The notes beneath the pieces are model-generated. The model did no database searches. It worked only from the letters and a program-made list of their open reading frames with translations, and was not told the origin of the DNA. Both the position numbers and the translations under genes were made by a program. This document shows positions 27,437 through 39,400 of a DNA stretch of 56,291 nucleotides, piece by piece. The number at the start of each line of letters is the position of its first letter. Position 1 is the stretch's first letter. Source of the stretch: Acanthaster planci. Lineage: Eukaryota > Echinodermata > Asteroidea > Valvatida > Acanthasteridae. Location: the NCBI RefSeq assembly GCF_001949145.1, contig NW_019091491.1:196986-253276 (forward strand), written 5' to 3'.

Positions 27437-30400
27437 GTGAGTATGCAACAGTTTTATGTAATAATTACCAACGAAGGTCAGTTTGATTTCACGTGGAATG
27501 CAATATCTCTGGAGTTGGGTTTTCTGTTGAAAATGGCCAGTGATATATGAATGCGTGCGACCTCAGTTTCATAGGGTGTAGAATTATCGTTGTGTATTTA
27601 TTTACTAGAAACTGAATAATATTAATATATCGTACGAAATTTTGCTAATTATATACTGTTGTAACGTTCATTAAACGGTGCTTTGCGTGAAACTTGCCAG
27701 AGTAAATTTTAAGTTGAATTTTTCTCTTGCATTATAGTCCGTATCCATTAATTACAACTAGAACCCTTCATGTGTAATTCAATATCAAAAGTAATTATAA
27801 CATTTTTGGAATTGAAAATTTTTGATTGTACGTGTCTGTTTTCACATATTGGTTATATGCATCCAATATATTAATTATGCAAAGATGTATTCATTTGTTT
27901 TTTTTAATAAAACCTTAAACATTATGCATCCAACTTTCGCAATAATCGATTTATAGGAGTTGTGAGTCGCTTATTGTATTCACGAGTTGAGCGCATACCC
28001 AACAAACAATGCCAGGCATCGTAAAGATAACGTCAGGGTGATATATTTACAATCGTCTTTTGGCATAGTCAACCTGTATGGCGGGTTGTACGTGTACTGT
28101 ACATGTACATGTAGGCCTACATGTTGCGACCCGTGCTGTGCCACGACGGCCGTAGACAGTCAACTTGAACGCCCTGGGCATAGCTTATAAAAATCCACCC
28201 ACGCTAGCCAGATAACTCGTTGGCGCTGCCCACTGAATTCGTTGTATCGTGATGGAAGTGTGGACTTGTGACTCAAAAGCCGTTCGTTTATCTCGTTAGC
28301 GCAGTATGTGGCCGTTTTACAGGTTAGGGTTTTCTTTTTACGGGGGGGGGAATGAGCAGTCACGTGGGGTAAGTTGGTTCACCATCGAAGCCCAAGGAAT
28401 ATCCACAGCTAACCTCCAAGTCGTTGTTGTTAACCACCAATTTAGCACATTACGATCGGCTATGGAGAATGACAATATCTTGGAAACACTTGAGGCACAA
28501 CCCATCACTCCCAATTTTTTTTCTGAGTTGTTACAGAGGAAAAGATGTTGGTTTGGCGGGCATATTAAAAATCTCCCGCTTCCTACCCATCAACTTCCAA
28601 CCCAACTGCCGCGATTCAGCCAATTTAATAAAAGTTCACTGAACTTCCTTGTACCATGGATTTTCTCCAATTATTCGTGAATTTGAAATGATTTATTTTC
28701 TCTTTTCTGTTTACAGGGGAAGGTCGAGTTCCTTGTCAAGTGGAAAGGCTTCCCTAACAGGTATATAAATAGCAATATGACGTCAGTAATGTCATAATGT
28801 GTGTGCCACACCTGCACATGCCTGTTTTGATAAACAAATAACGTGCAACTGACCACATCGACCAAAGAATACGCCCCTCAACGCAGTTCCTCATTATTAT
28901 TCATAGATAAAGCGTGGCTGAGTTGAATAAGACATACTCATAAGATTTTAATTAAGCTGTTGCAACTAGATCTTTTTACTGAGAAATACTGGTTTTCAAC
29001 AGGACACTTTCATTGGTGAAATGTTTGTGTGTCATGAGCATGGAGGAATAAAAGACCCACAAATTGAACGCCTTTTCAGTTTGATGGCCTTTCTTGGGGT
29101 TTCTGTAGCAGTTGTTATTTAGATCCAGTGACGGGGAAAATACATATAGCATGCCTGTCACATGTGGACAAAGACAATGACGCTCTCTGTTGCGATGTCA
29201 CGCACGTCACATGTGAGGGGTCCTTTTTTTTCTAAGGCGAGTCTTACTGTGCTTCGATGCATTCAAAGCTTCGTTCCATGGTTGAGAGAGTTCCTGGGGC
29301 TCGGTCATAAGAAAGTTGGAAAATAAACCCCGTTTTACGGTAACATCTGTTTGTCCGATTTGCAAGATTGCTTCTCGGAGATGTGAGTTGGTTCTGTCTT
29401 CGAGGAATGACAGGATTTCGGATAACGTTCCGATGAGGGGATGGAACATGTGGATTTTGGTATCACTCCCCTTCTGACAGCTAGGATTCAGATTACAGAA
29501 GTGCGTTCGATCGATTGATTTTGCCAATCATTGTTCCTAATTCCAAGTAGCCTTTGACATTGACCTTGTTTGAAATGTTAAGTGAAATGAATTTATATAT
29601 AAAATTAGGTTGTGGATTTTTCAGGCATTTGTTTTCCTGACTATACAAGAGAAGCTGTGAAATGTATGTCCACAAATATGTATCTCTTCCCTTGCAAACG
29701 TTACGTCACTTTTATTAATTTTGCATCATAATGCATTAAGATGCAAAATTAATGATAACAGTGACGTGACTTTTTATGGGATACTTCAACCGAAATGGTG
29801 GTTTTTCAATTGTGTCAAAATTCATGTCCTTCAGGAAATGGCTGAATCGAACAACTCTAACCATATGCTTTAACGGAGTTTTGGAGTTGTTTGAAATATG
29901 ATACCATGACTGTAGCTGATGTCATGTCGCAATAACTCTCCGGGCAGCCCCGGTAAATCATGAGCGACCCATGTGGATGCTGCCACTAGAGCTCTAATGA
30001 TATGACTCATATCTGCGTGGTTGGAGGCGTTTGTGGGGGCCACAGCTTACAAACATCGTCCCTCAGCAGGACGGGAGGGGACAAAAATAATGCAGATTGT
30101 CAAGACAGATTGATCAAAACTTGATCCGATCGATAACCTCGTAAGTCAATTAAAGGTCGCAATGGGTATTGACCTTGGGGGCAGTTGCAGATATAACGTC
30201 TACTGATGATGATGATTTCAGAGACCACTTCTACCCTGCTGTTAGAAACATGGAGATCATATCGACGCGCTCCAGTAACAAGTTTTCAAGATTTGCTGAT
30301 GTTTATTCAGGGAAGGCCTATGCGATCCATTGTCTTTTGATTACAAGGAGTTGATCGTTTGGTGGGAAAATGTTGCACGTGTAACCACATAAGCTGATTT

Positions 30401-33400
30401 GATCTCGCAGAATGTAGTTTTTGTATCATAAATATTTTCAACGAGCAACTTTTCGATTCACAATTCGAACAGAAAAAATAGCTTGACATCACGGAAGCAG
30501 TGCCTTTTTTTGGTCAGAAAAGCTTGGACAATTTAAAGTTGATTTAAAAGTACACTTTCAAATCTCTTAATCCACAAAGGATTCCAATATGTTTTTATAC
30601 GTCAAAGAAGAGAGTGATGCACAAAGAAAACCGTGTCCTCAAAAAGCCACCGCAGGATCCCTTTAATTTCGAAATCTTGGCCAGTGATCTCCTCGAAATT
30701 CCCTTTGAAACCATTCTTGAAAACGCAAGAAAACATAACACCTGAGGACATTTTCCCCTCAAAAGAGTCGGTTTCACAGCTTTGTACCTGTTCATCCATC
30801 AATGGACGTACGTGAAAGCATGCAACGTAGTAGTACATTTGACAAAAATACCACACAGAAGGATGAAATTTATGCTCTCAAAGCATCTAATTGATTGATT
30901 ATTTTAACATCATTTGGAAACTGTCTGTTTACTGTAATTTGGTTTCCTTGGCACCATGTTAAATTCATGCAAAACAGCCCTTTCATTAAAACGGGGGTAT
31001 TTGGATTCATTTGGCTATTTTCAATGTGCTGCCGATTCCAAAATTCGTTGTGCCTATATTATAGTCACTTCGGGAGTTTTTTAATCTGTTGAGTGTTCAT
31101 ACATGTCGCCACGCACTCACCACTTTCACCAGGAAGTACACATCCAAAAAAGAAATCGGTGTTGTTTTTATTTGACAGAATGAACACCTGGGAACCAGAA
31201 TACAACATCCTCGATCCAGGGCTGATCTTGGAATTCGAAGAAAGGTAAGTCCTCTCACTGCAAGGTCCCTCCTGTTTAGCCTGGACAATACCCAGCATTC
31301 ATAACCGGTACTCCGGGCTGTTCGTCTGGCCGGGAAAAAAAAGCAGCGACGTCCCTAGGAATCGATGTCCGCAAAGCGCCATTGAACTTTGCCTACCTGA
31401 ATATATCCCGGATCCAAAGGCCAATAGTTTAAGTATAACAGCAAACAGAATGTGATCGGGTTATTTACAAACGGGTGCGTTTCCTGTTACTTCTTTCGCA
31501 ATAAATGCCTCAGCTGGGCATTGGTTGAAGAGCCTGTTAGTGCATGTACCAACAATTTTCCAGGCCCCAGTTGCATCGACTATAGTCATAATAGTTATTT
31601 TAAAAAATGTTTACGTATATCTTTTTGATTGACATGTACATGTAAAGCTTCCTTGGACAGAATGAATGATTTTTACTCTTGTTATTTTTGACGGTCAGCA
31701 CTCAATTAACACAAATATGCGTGGAAACGTATGCGCCTTCGAAGCCTTTGAAAATTCGTGAAATTGCCAATAGAAATACCCAGAATCGAAATGTATGCGC
31801 TTACACAGACATGGTACCCTTCCTGAAATGCCTCTTCCGGTCATGTTATGTACGTCACGTGAGAAACCTGTATATGTATAGTCTCCAGGGCTGACAGTAC
31901 AGTATGTCCAAATGTTGCAATGAATTAGCGGTGCGTCGCTTGGTGACGCCACATTTAATTTACGTTTTTGACAACCCGTACAGTATAGGCCCCCCATTTT
32001 ATCTGAATCTTTCCCTGTGTTTTATTTTGGAACCCTCTACGTCTGACGTTATGACGCTGTGTTAACCATGATGGGCCAGTAACACTTTGATCTGAATTGT
32101 GCCTCAGTCTTATTAGGAAAGGTGAACGATTCGTTGAGCGTTGAAGAAGCACATTGAATTAATGTATTGTGCGTGGCTTACGGCCGACATGAAGCAGGAT
32201 ATTTACATTAAGCATGTTACTGGACTCGACACTGTGAAATGAGTTCACTTCTTCACAACAGTGTTTATTGATGTTTCTGTCTACACAACATGGCAGAGTA
32301 GTTTGGAGGTCGCATGCGTCGTATACGCGTAGGGCATCAGAGGTTATGACCGGAACCGGTGAGGACAAAAATAAAGTCAAATTGGTAAAGTAGAGAGGGG
32401 CACTATCATGCAGTGAACATAAAGCCGTAATGTATGAAGATAAGATGCGTTGATCACGAAACCTGGAACGTTTGCGCCAATGTGTTATCGCTAAATTCAA
32501 AGTAACTGAGTCGCACGTTGTTGTAAGCAATTTGGGTAGGACCAAAGAGAAGAAATACGAAGGACATGATTCAATTGTCATTATTGACTTCTTTTAATGG
32601 TCTGCCGAGCATGATTAAACTGTGATATAGATAATTCTCTTCGTCTGTTTTATTGTTTTTAAATCTAAAGGACAAGCTATCTTAAATTTTATTAGACGAC
32701 AGTAAGATTTTACAAGGGTCGTAAACAGCCGCGGTAATGATTCGTATTATTTAATGGCTGTTTTCGTCATTTTATTTGATCGTTTTGGTTTTAAAATGTT
32801 ACGTGATCACGAAGTGAGTATAGAAACACTAGGACATCTGTGGACAGCAAGAATATCAAAAGTTTATTGTTGTAGGCCTACGAGGTGAATAGATAGATAC
32901 ACAGTGGCGACATTGCGCAACTGCCAAATCCTATCCTCTTCATTATTACCATCCTGTTTTAGATAATGTGCTTGCCCCTTCAAGGCGATGAGGCGATGTG
33001 CACTCATGCCCCTTGAAGACATGCTCCCATACATCGGGATATTAGACACACACTGTGCGTCACACGACTGTTCCCCTCTCACTTCCTGGTAAACACAACA
33101 GCTTCTTGGCGTGAATAGATCTATAAATAACCCGAGGTCCCGCGAGATTAACATGTGAACGTCGGCAAGGAAAGACTCACCACGACATCTTTCAATGAAT
33201 GTCATTTGGATGACACTCTCTGATCATTATTCTAGTCATCTTAATGACCCTCCCTACCTAGATTTTGAACACAACGGGGAAATTGCAAATTGCAATCAAG
33301 TTAAGGATTGTAAAATCACAATAGGGTTTCAAAAAAGTCTCTGAATTTACAACGTTTCTTGAAATCCGTCAGTATTTTCAGTTGTTGATGGAAAGGTATA

Positions 33401-36400
33401 GTGTGAAATCTGTTGCGGTTCACGTACATACCGTTTACATGCATGCAATTTCGTAATTGGGCTCGAGGTTGAATACTGTGGTTGAAGAGGAAGTAATAAT
33501 TAACAAGTCTGAACTCATTGTCTGCATGGGCGTCCTGCATTACACTCATAATTCTGAAGACTGGACACGCTTGGCATATAAAATCTCGGTCCTTGACTTT
33601 TCGATTGATTACGCATACAAGGAGATTATTGGTGTTATGTCTGTATTTTGCCAATTCTAACACTACAGTCGAGCCCTAAGTTATTGATTTGCTATCTTTA
33701 GCTATGCTATTTGTATTCTACGGAATTTCTGAACACAAAGCAGTGATAGTGGGAAGCCTGTAGCTGTACATATATATACACTGTACATGTCAGAGTCCAA
33801 TCGGACCCTGTCATACTGTGCAGGAAGAAATACATGTAGTTATATTAGCCTAATTTTCATGTACATGTATGTTTTGAAGACCGGTGTCGGTACAAACATT
33901 TGCCATGGTGTTGGGTTTTCTGGGAAATTAATTGACTGTCTTATGCTTATTCTTCATGACAAGAATTAAATACTGTGTTTCTGTCAAGATTACTGGATGC
34001 ACGGTGTGTATTGCGCAACGATAAATCCTACATTACACAACCGATCTTGTAACTGAGGATGACGTTAGCACCCCCCGTGGTTGTTGAAAATATTCAGTTC
34101 TGAGGTCATTCAACTCATCCTTTTGATTTCGTGCAGACATGCCGCACTAAAACTAGCCCTTCAAGATGTCAGAAGATAACATAGTCATTAAGCTTCGCGT
34201 GAGTTGCATTAATCTGTGAAATTATGAGTTGGTCTCACCACTACGCGCATACGACTAACGCTTGAGTAGATTGATCACAATTATTCTTCATTTTTTATCC
34301 ACGAAAAATAAGTCCGTAATGTTCCCCAGATTTTACCTCGAATTGGATGGTCTCACATTTATGTGACTGAAATTTATGCCCAGCTGTGCAGTTACATAAA
34401 CCTATGTGAGACGGAATATGTGCATTTAGTAATGCTTAGCAAATATTTTCATTGTAACTGAATACGTAATTAGCTCGAGTGGTTTTGTGCAAGTAAACGC
34501 CCGACTCTCGCAGGTTGCATGGCGAAGTACATGAGTTTATGTAAACAGAGTACCAGTGGTTGTCCCTCCATGCTGAAACTGAAGATCATACCTGTCCGAC
34601 ACTATATTTTGTGTCTGGAAGATGTGCTAAACACCGCATGGATGATTTGTAACGATATATTCTGGTTTTTAAGCAGTGACGTAATTAGTTCTAGGCCTAA
34701 ATATCCGGGGGCACCCGGTGTGCGCGCAGGTTTTCAAGGAAATATTCTGCCGCTGCATATAGCTATATAAACTCAACGGAGATTATTCACGGACTTCAAG
34801 GGGGAGGGGCACTTGGGGGGGGCAAGTTACGTCAATGGTTTCATGGAAATCCTTAAATCGCATCGTACATGTACATTGTACCGTCCCCCTCCCTGACTGA
34901 CGAGGCTCGATGACTGTGGAGGTTAGCAGCATTTACCGAGTGTGGGGATATTGCGTGGGCCAATGTCAAAGAAATGGCCGTTCAGCTGTTCCATAGCTGA
35001 GGCCATAGCAAGTCTGATAGAATGAACCGTGTTCAGTATTGAAACTTTGATAGACCTGTCGGCCTACTCGGACCCACTATTCGAAATTGAGCCATATTAG
35101 CTTGAATTTGGATCGACTTTGCAGTTTACCTTAATATACATGAAGGTCCAAACATCGTAGGCCTACGTGAATCATTTGGGGGCATTTGGAGCACACCCAT
35201 TTTGCAGAAAATAAGGACACGCCTTTTTTGAAACCTTGATTAAACCTTATGTGTTTTAAACTTATACAAAGAGTGATTGGTCAGGTTGTGGGAAAATATC
35301 TAACAATATCTTCCCACAAAACAAGTGAGCAAATCTAAAGTAAATCGAAAAATCATGCACTTTCTGACCTTTTAGACATGCGAGGAAACGATTACCGGCC
35401 GATAATGAGATTTAGGGGGAAAACTCACCCCTCCACATTAGATACATTATCAGTATCCAAAGGAAGAAATATGTTTAAAAAGGAGAGAGGGGAGATATTA
35501 GCCCAATGGTAAGGTAAGAATTACACGAACAGAGATTTTTCTTCAGGTTCTCGGTGAAAAAAGTTTGGTCAATATATTAAACCAAAAATATTTGAATCTA
35601 GGCACAGGCGCGCAATCACAGATGGGTATTCGGTGATGTAAATAGGCAACATTTTATTGTTAAATAGTGAGATCGTTCTCAACTCGAAAATGTAAAAGCT
35701 CTAGCAGAAACGATGGTTGGAGCTCTTCGGTTCCCACGCTATACGAATGTCGTATCATATGGTCGTATCAAGTTAATTTTCATTTCCTAGATTTGCCTAC
35801 TGCCGGCCAACATGCACACGCAACGGCGCACGTTCGGAATAAAAGAAGAGGACGTATAGCTGCGTACAGTCGCGTGACGTGACTATCTGTAAATGGCCTA
35901 CTGCCTCGCCTTGGCTGCATGTGCACAAGCCCAGCGATATCATTGTTGCAACAGCTTTAATGAAAAGGATCCGATAGATAAATGAGGCTGCAACTGCCAA
36001 ACTATTGCGTTAAGGGGGGCTTTGTGGTTTGGCTGTCTATTGTCGTTATTCGCCTCTACTGTCAGATCGATGTTTCCAAGGCCAGTATATGTGTGCTGTG
36101 ATCTGCCTGTGAAAGTGTACTATACTTGCGTGTTGATTTTAGGACAAGGATTCTCCCTAACCCATTTTTGGAGATCACGCGTGGGAACACTGCAGAATAT
36201 TCCAAGTGAAGTATTTTACTTGAGCATTGATTTTAACGTTAAAGTTCAAAAACCGCGGCATGAAATCCAGTATTATAAAAAGAACCTATCTACAGATATA
36301 TTTGATGGTGCGCTATATAGTCATATATTGAATTTCCGTACTCTGTCTTTGTGATGATGTGAAAGAAGGTTACAAGGTGACCTCATCAGCTGAAAAAAAA

Positions 36401-39400
36401 AATTAATGGCAAGAAAAACTGAACCTCCATTGATACTCCTGGTTATCTTGATTGCAAGGTCACAGAGTAATACCGGTATTTTAGATAGTCGCTACTAAAT
36501 ACGGTTATGCTAAGTTAGACACGCCTAGCATGCGGCGTCTAAAACAATGCTATTTTGTTGTGATGAACTGGGTTTTGTGGCGCTGTTTCGACCGTACAAC
36601 TGCACAACTCAAAAACATAAAGATTAGCATATGAGGAAAATGTCAGCTTTACTGTCAACTCCTCCCCAAGGGAAATCGATGCTTTCGTCGTTCCTGATTT
36701 CCCGTCATTTCTCAGTTGAGTGTGTGATGTTTTTGTTTTACATATTGTGGCAGAGAGATTGCACAATTCCATTAGCTTGAAGTTTGGGTTTTGCCTTTTT
36801 AAGGGAGAGAATTTTGATTTTTCAATTAAGTATTTTGGGAGTGTTTTTAGGCAGGATTTTGGTTTGTCCCTGTTTTGATTTTTTCTTTCTGAATTATCAA
36901 ATCTTTGGTTTGCTGAATTACGAAAATCTACACAAATGTGAGGACTCTTCAGTTCTTCGCAAACTTGAGTTCACTAAAAAGGCCAAATTGCTAGCTGGTG
37001 ACATCAACTGAACTTCAGAGTCGAGAAACGTTAATAGACGACATGAGAGTTTATTTGGAACAGTCAAGCTATTCCGTTTTTCATTGTTGCTGTTTGGATG
37101 TAGGCCTATGGGTCAAACATGAACACAGTATATTGGATATGAAATGCCATACTGCTGCGGAGAACTTAACGGAAAGCTTGTTTGTTTCACTTCACTCCAG
37201 AACTTTTCATTGTTTGTACAAGGAGACAAAGATGGCTACAAAATATTCACCCGGTACTTCATGCAACAACTGAAACCGCATAACGCAATATTCAATTACG
37301 TTTGGCTTTTTTGTTATTTTACAGGCTTGCTGAGGAATACAAGAGGGGACGACCCGGCCGTAAGCCGGCTAACCTTAAGGTAAAAAAATCTCTAATAAAA
37401 CGTTTGATTCAAGTTTCATGTTGCTCACAAAGTCCCGGAGATATAAGGACTGTCCGTCATAATTTGATTCTTAATTAATTAAATCGTTATTAATTTTGCC
37501 CTGACACTGTTTCAACGGTATGAAGTCGCAATTTCAAGTAGGAGCTCTTCGAAAAAAAACAGTTTCAGAATAGTAAATTAACTAGGGATACTATACTATT
37601 TGAAATATTAAACCCCGTGATTGGAACTTCCACTTTTATCGAAAACGCTGTAAAGTTCATGGAAGATTTTTTCACATCAGAAGAAATGCGCCATGCGGAA
37701 ACAACAGAACCTGGAACGGATCATTGGGGAATTGTGGAGCTTTACGAGGTTGAAAGTCGATAATAACCACAAAATTTGTGTTTGAGTGTACAATCGAGTT
37801 TAGTACAGTACCGTTTTGTAGGCTGCACATCTTTATAATCAACCAAGGGACTTTATTTAGTATTTGTATGTTAGTACCTCAACTCAGTATTTTTTTTATT
37901 TCCAAGCAACAAGCTTAAGTCACTGTGCAGTAAGCAACATGCTTAAGTCATTCCGCAGTAAGCAAGAAGCTTAGTCACTCCGCAGTAAGCAACAAGCTTA
38001 AGTCACTCTGCAGTAAGCAAGAAGCTTAAGTCACTCCGCAGTAAGCAACAAGCTGAAGTCACTCTGTAGTAAGCAAGAAGCTTAAGTCGCTCTGCATTAA
38101 GCAAAAACGTGAAGTCGCTCTGCAGTAAGCAACAAGCTGAAGTCACTGCATAGTAAGCAACAAGCTGAAGTCGCTCTGTAGCTATTTTTTTGTATCCTCT
38201 CCAAAATCAGTGCACATGTCATTATCATCACCAAGTGTTGTGCATTGACGATATTTACATAAACGTTTTTCATTTATAAAACACTCATGAAGGTACATGT
38301 ATTTGCCACGTACTACGCAGCTGGAAATTTCGGCTACGTCAGTTTGATTAGTATAAGTTTTCTCGGTTAATTTTGCACTTTTTTTATTAAAAAATACTTA
38401 AATGAAAGTTTGATTTCGTCAGAGAGGGGTCACTCACCCTAAATGTTTATTTCAATTTCGAAAATTGCAAACAACACACTTATCCGTCCTATTTATCATA
38501 ATTTTTGTCCCAATCAGAAAAGCAAATTCGTTTTTTGTCATCTGTTTTACCGATTTAATCGTTCGATTTCCTCATACAATGTGTCATTAAGATGGTTTGA
38601 ATTAGCGGTTATTTGGACGTCATTTCTGTTGCGATTCAAAATTGACTTAGAAAGAATGGACCGAAGAAATGAGGTATAATAATAACCTTACTCACTATTA
38701 TTTGACTTCTTGTTAATTAGATTTTAAGGGCCAATTCTTTGTATAGAAAGTTATATCACTGACGAAATTGAATGATTAAATCGGTAACATTGATGATAAA
38801 GACGAATTTGCTTTTCCAATTCAACGCTATTGTCGGAGTAAGACGAAAACGAGGAAAAAATAGGACGAATAAGTAGTTTTTTCTCGTGAATTGCAGTGCT
38901 CTGAAAGTGAAATTTAGTGGCGTTTTCTCGAAATTGGAATCAACATTTAGGGCGAGTGACTCTTCTTTGACGAAATTTTCATTCAAGGAATTTTAAAAGA
39001 AACAAGTGCAAAATCAACTGGGAAAACCTGTATTATAACATATCAAATGGCCAAAATTCATCATGGCTTCAAAGACGAAAGACTTTATTAATCTTCATTA
39101 TTCAAGGGAACAAACCTTCAACAAAACAAAATAGATAATTTTTTGGAAAGAGTAAAGTAGTCATTACAGCTAGATTAGACCACTGCAGTAGTTGTATGTT
39201 TGGTGTAACATTTTTGCAAATGTTCCAGGTTTAATGAAGCCTTTCTTTCCTGACGAAACTGGTTGACAAATATTGGCATTCACGAGCAACTACCCGCGAG
39301 TGCAGCGTATGGCTGTCGACTCGGGTATAAAACGCAAAGCCGTTGGGCTCACCCAAATTGAGGAAGGCTTACAAGCACGTGCTACTTTGAATAGCAAGAC

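Larger units (their letters stand above)
28761..31178 (+). other. Intron 2 (2418 bp)
   Basis: Contains a dispersed-repeat copy at 29256-29337 shared with 25668-25750, the open antisense stretch around it, and a hairpin at 29701-29770. The remainder is unannotated AT-rich sequence. TGACGTCA occurs near 28777. Confidence 0.85.

Noticed and set aside
28306-28680. 124-codon plus-strand open frame just before exon 2
   Set aside because: It ends before exon 2, does not join it in frame and resembles no chromobox N-terminus.
32159-32581. 140-codon minus-strand open frame in intron 3
   Set aside because: No recognisable motif, and in a window of this size and composition about one frame this long is expected by chance.
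33316-33663. Minus-strand 115-codon frame
   Set aside because: Overlaps another open frame on the plus strand, and no domain or splice context supports it.
38443-38986. Short frames in the foldback element and at 51898-52128 that give similar peptides
   Set aside because: The similarity follows from the shared inverted repeats; the frames are broken and differ between arms.
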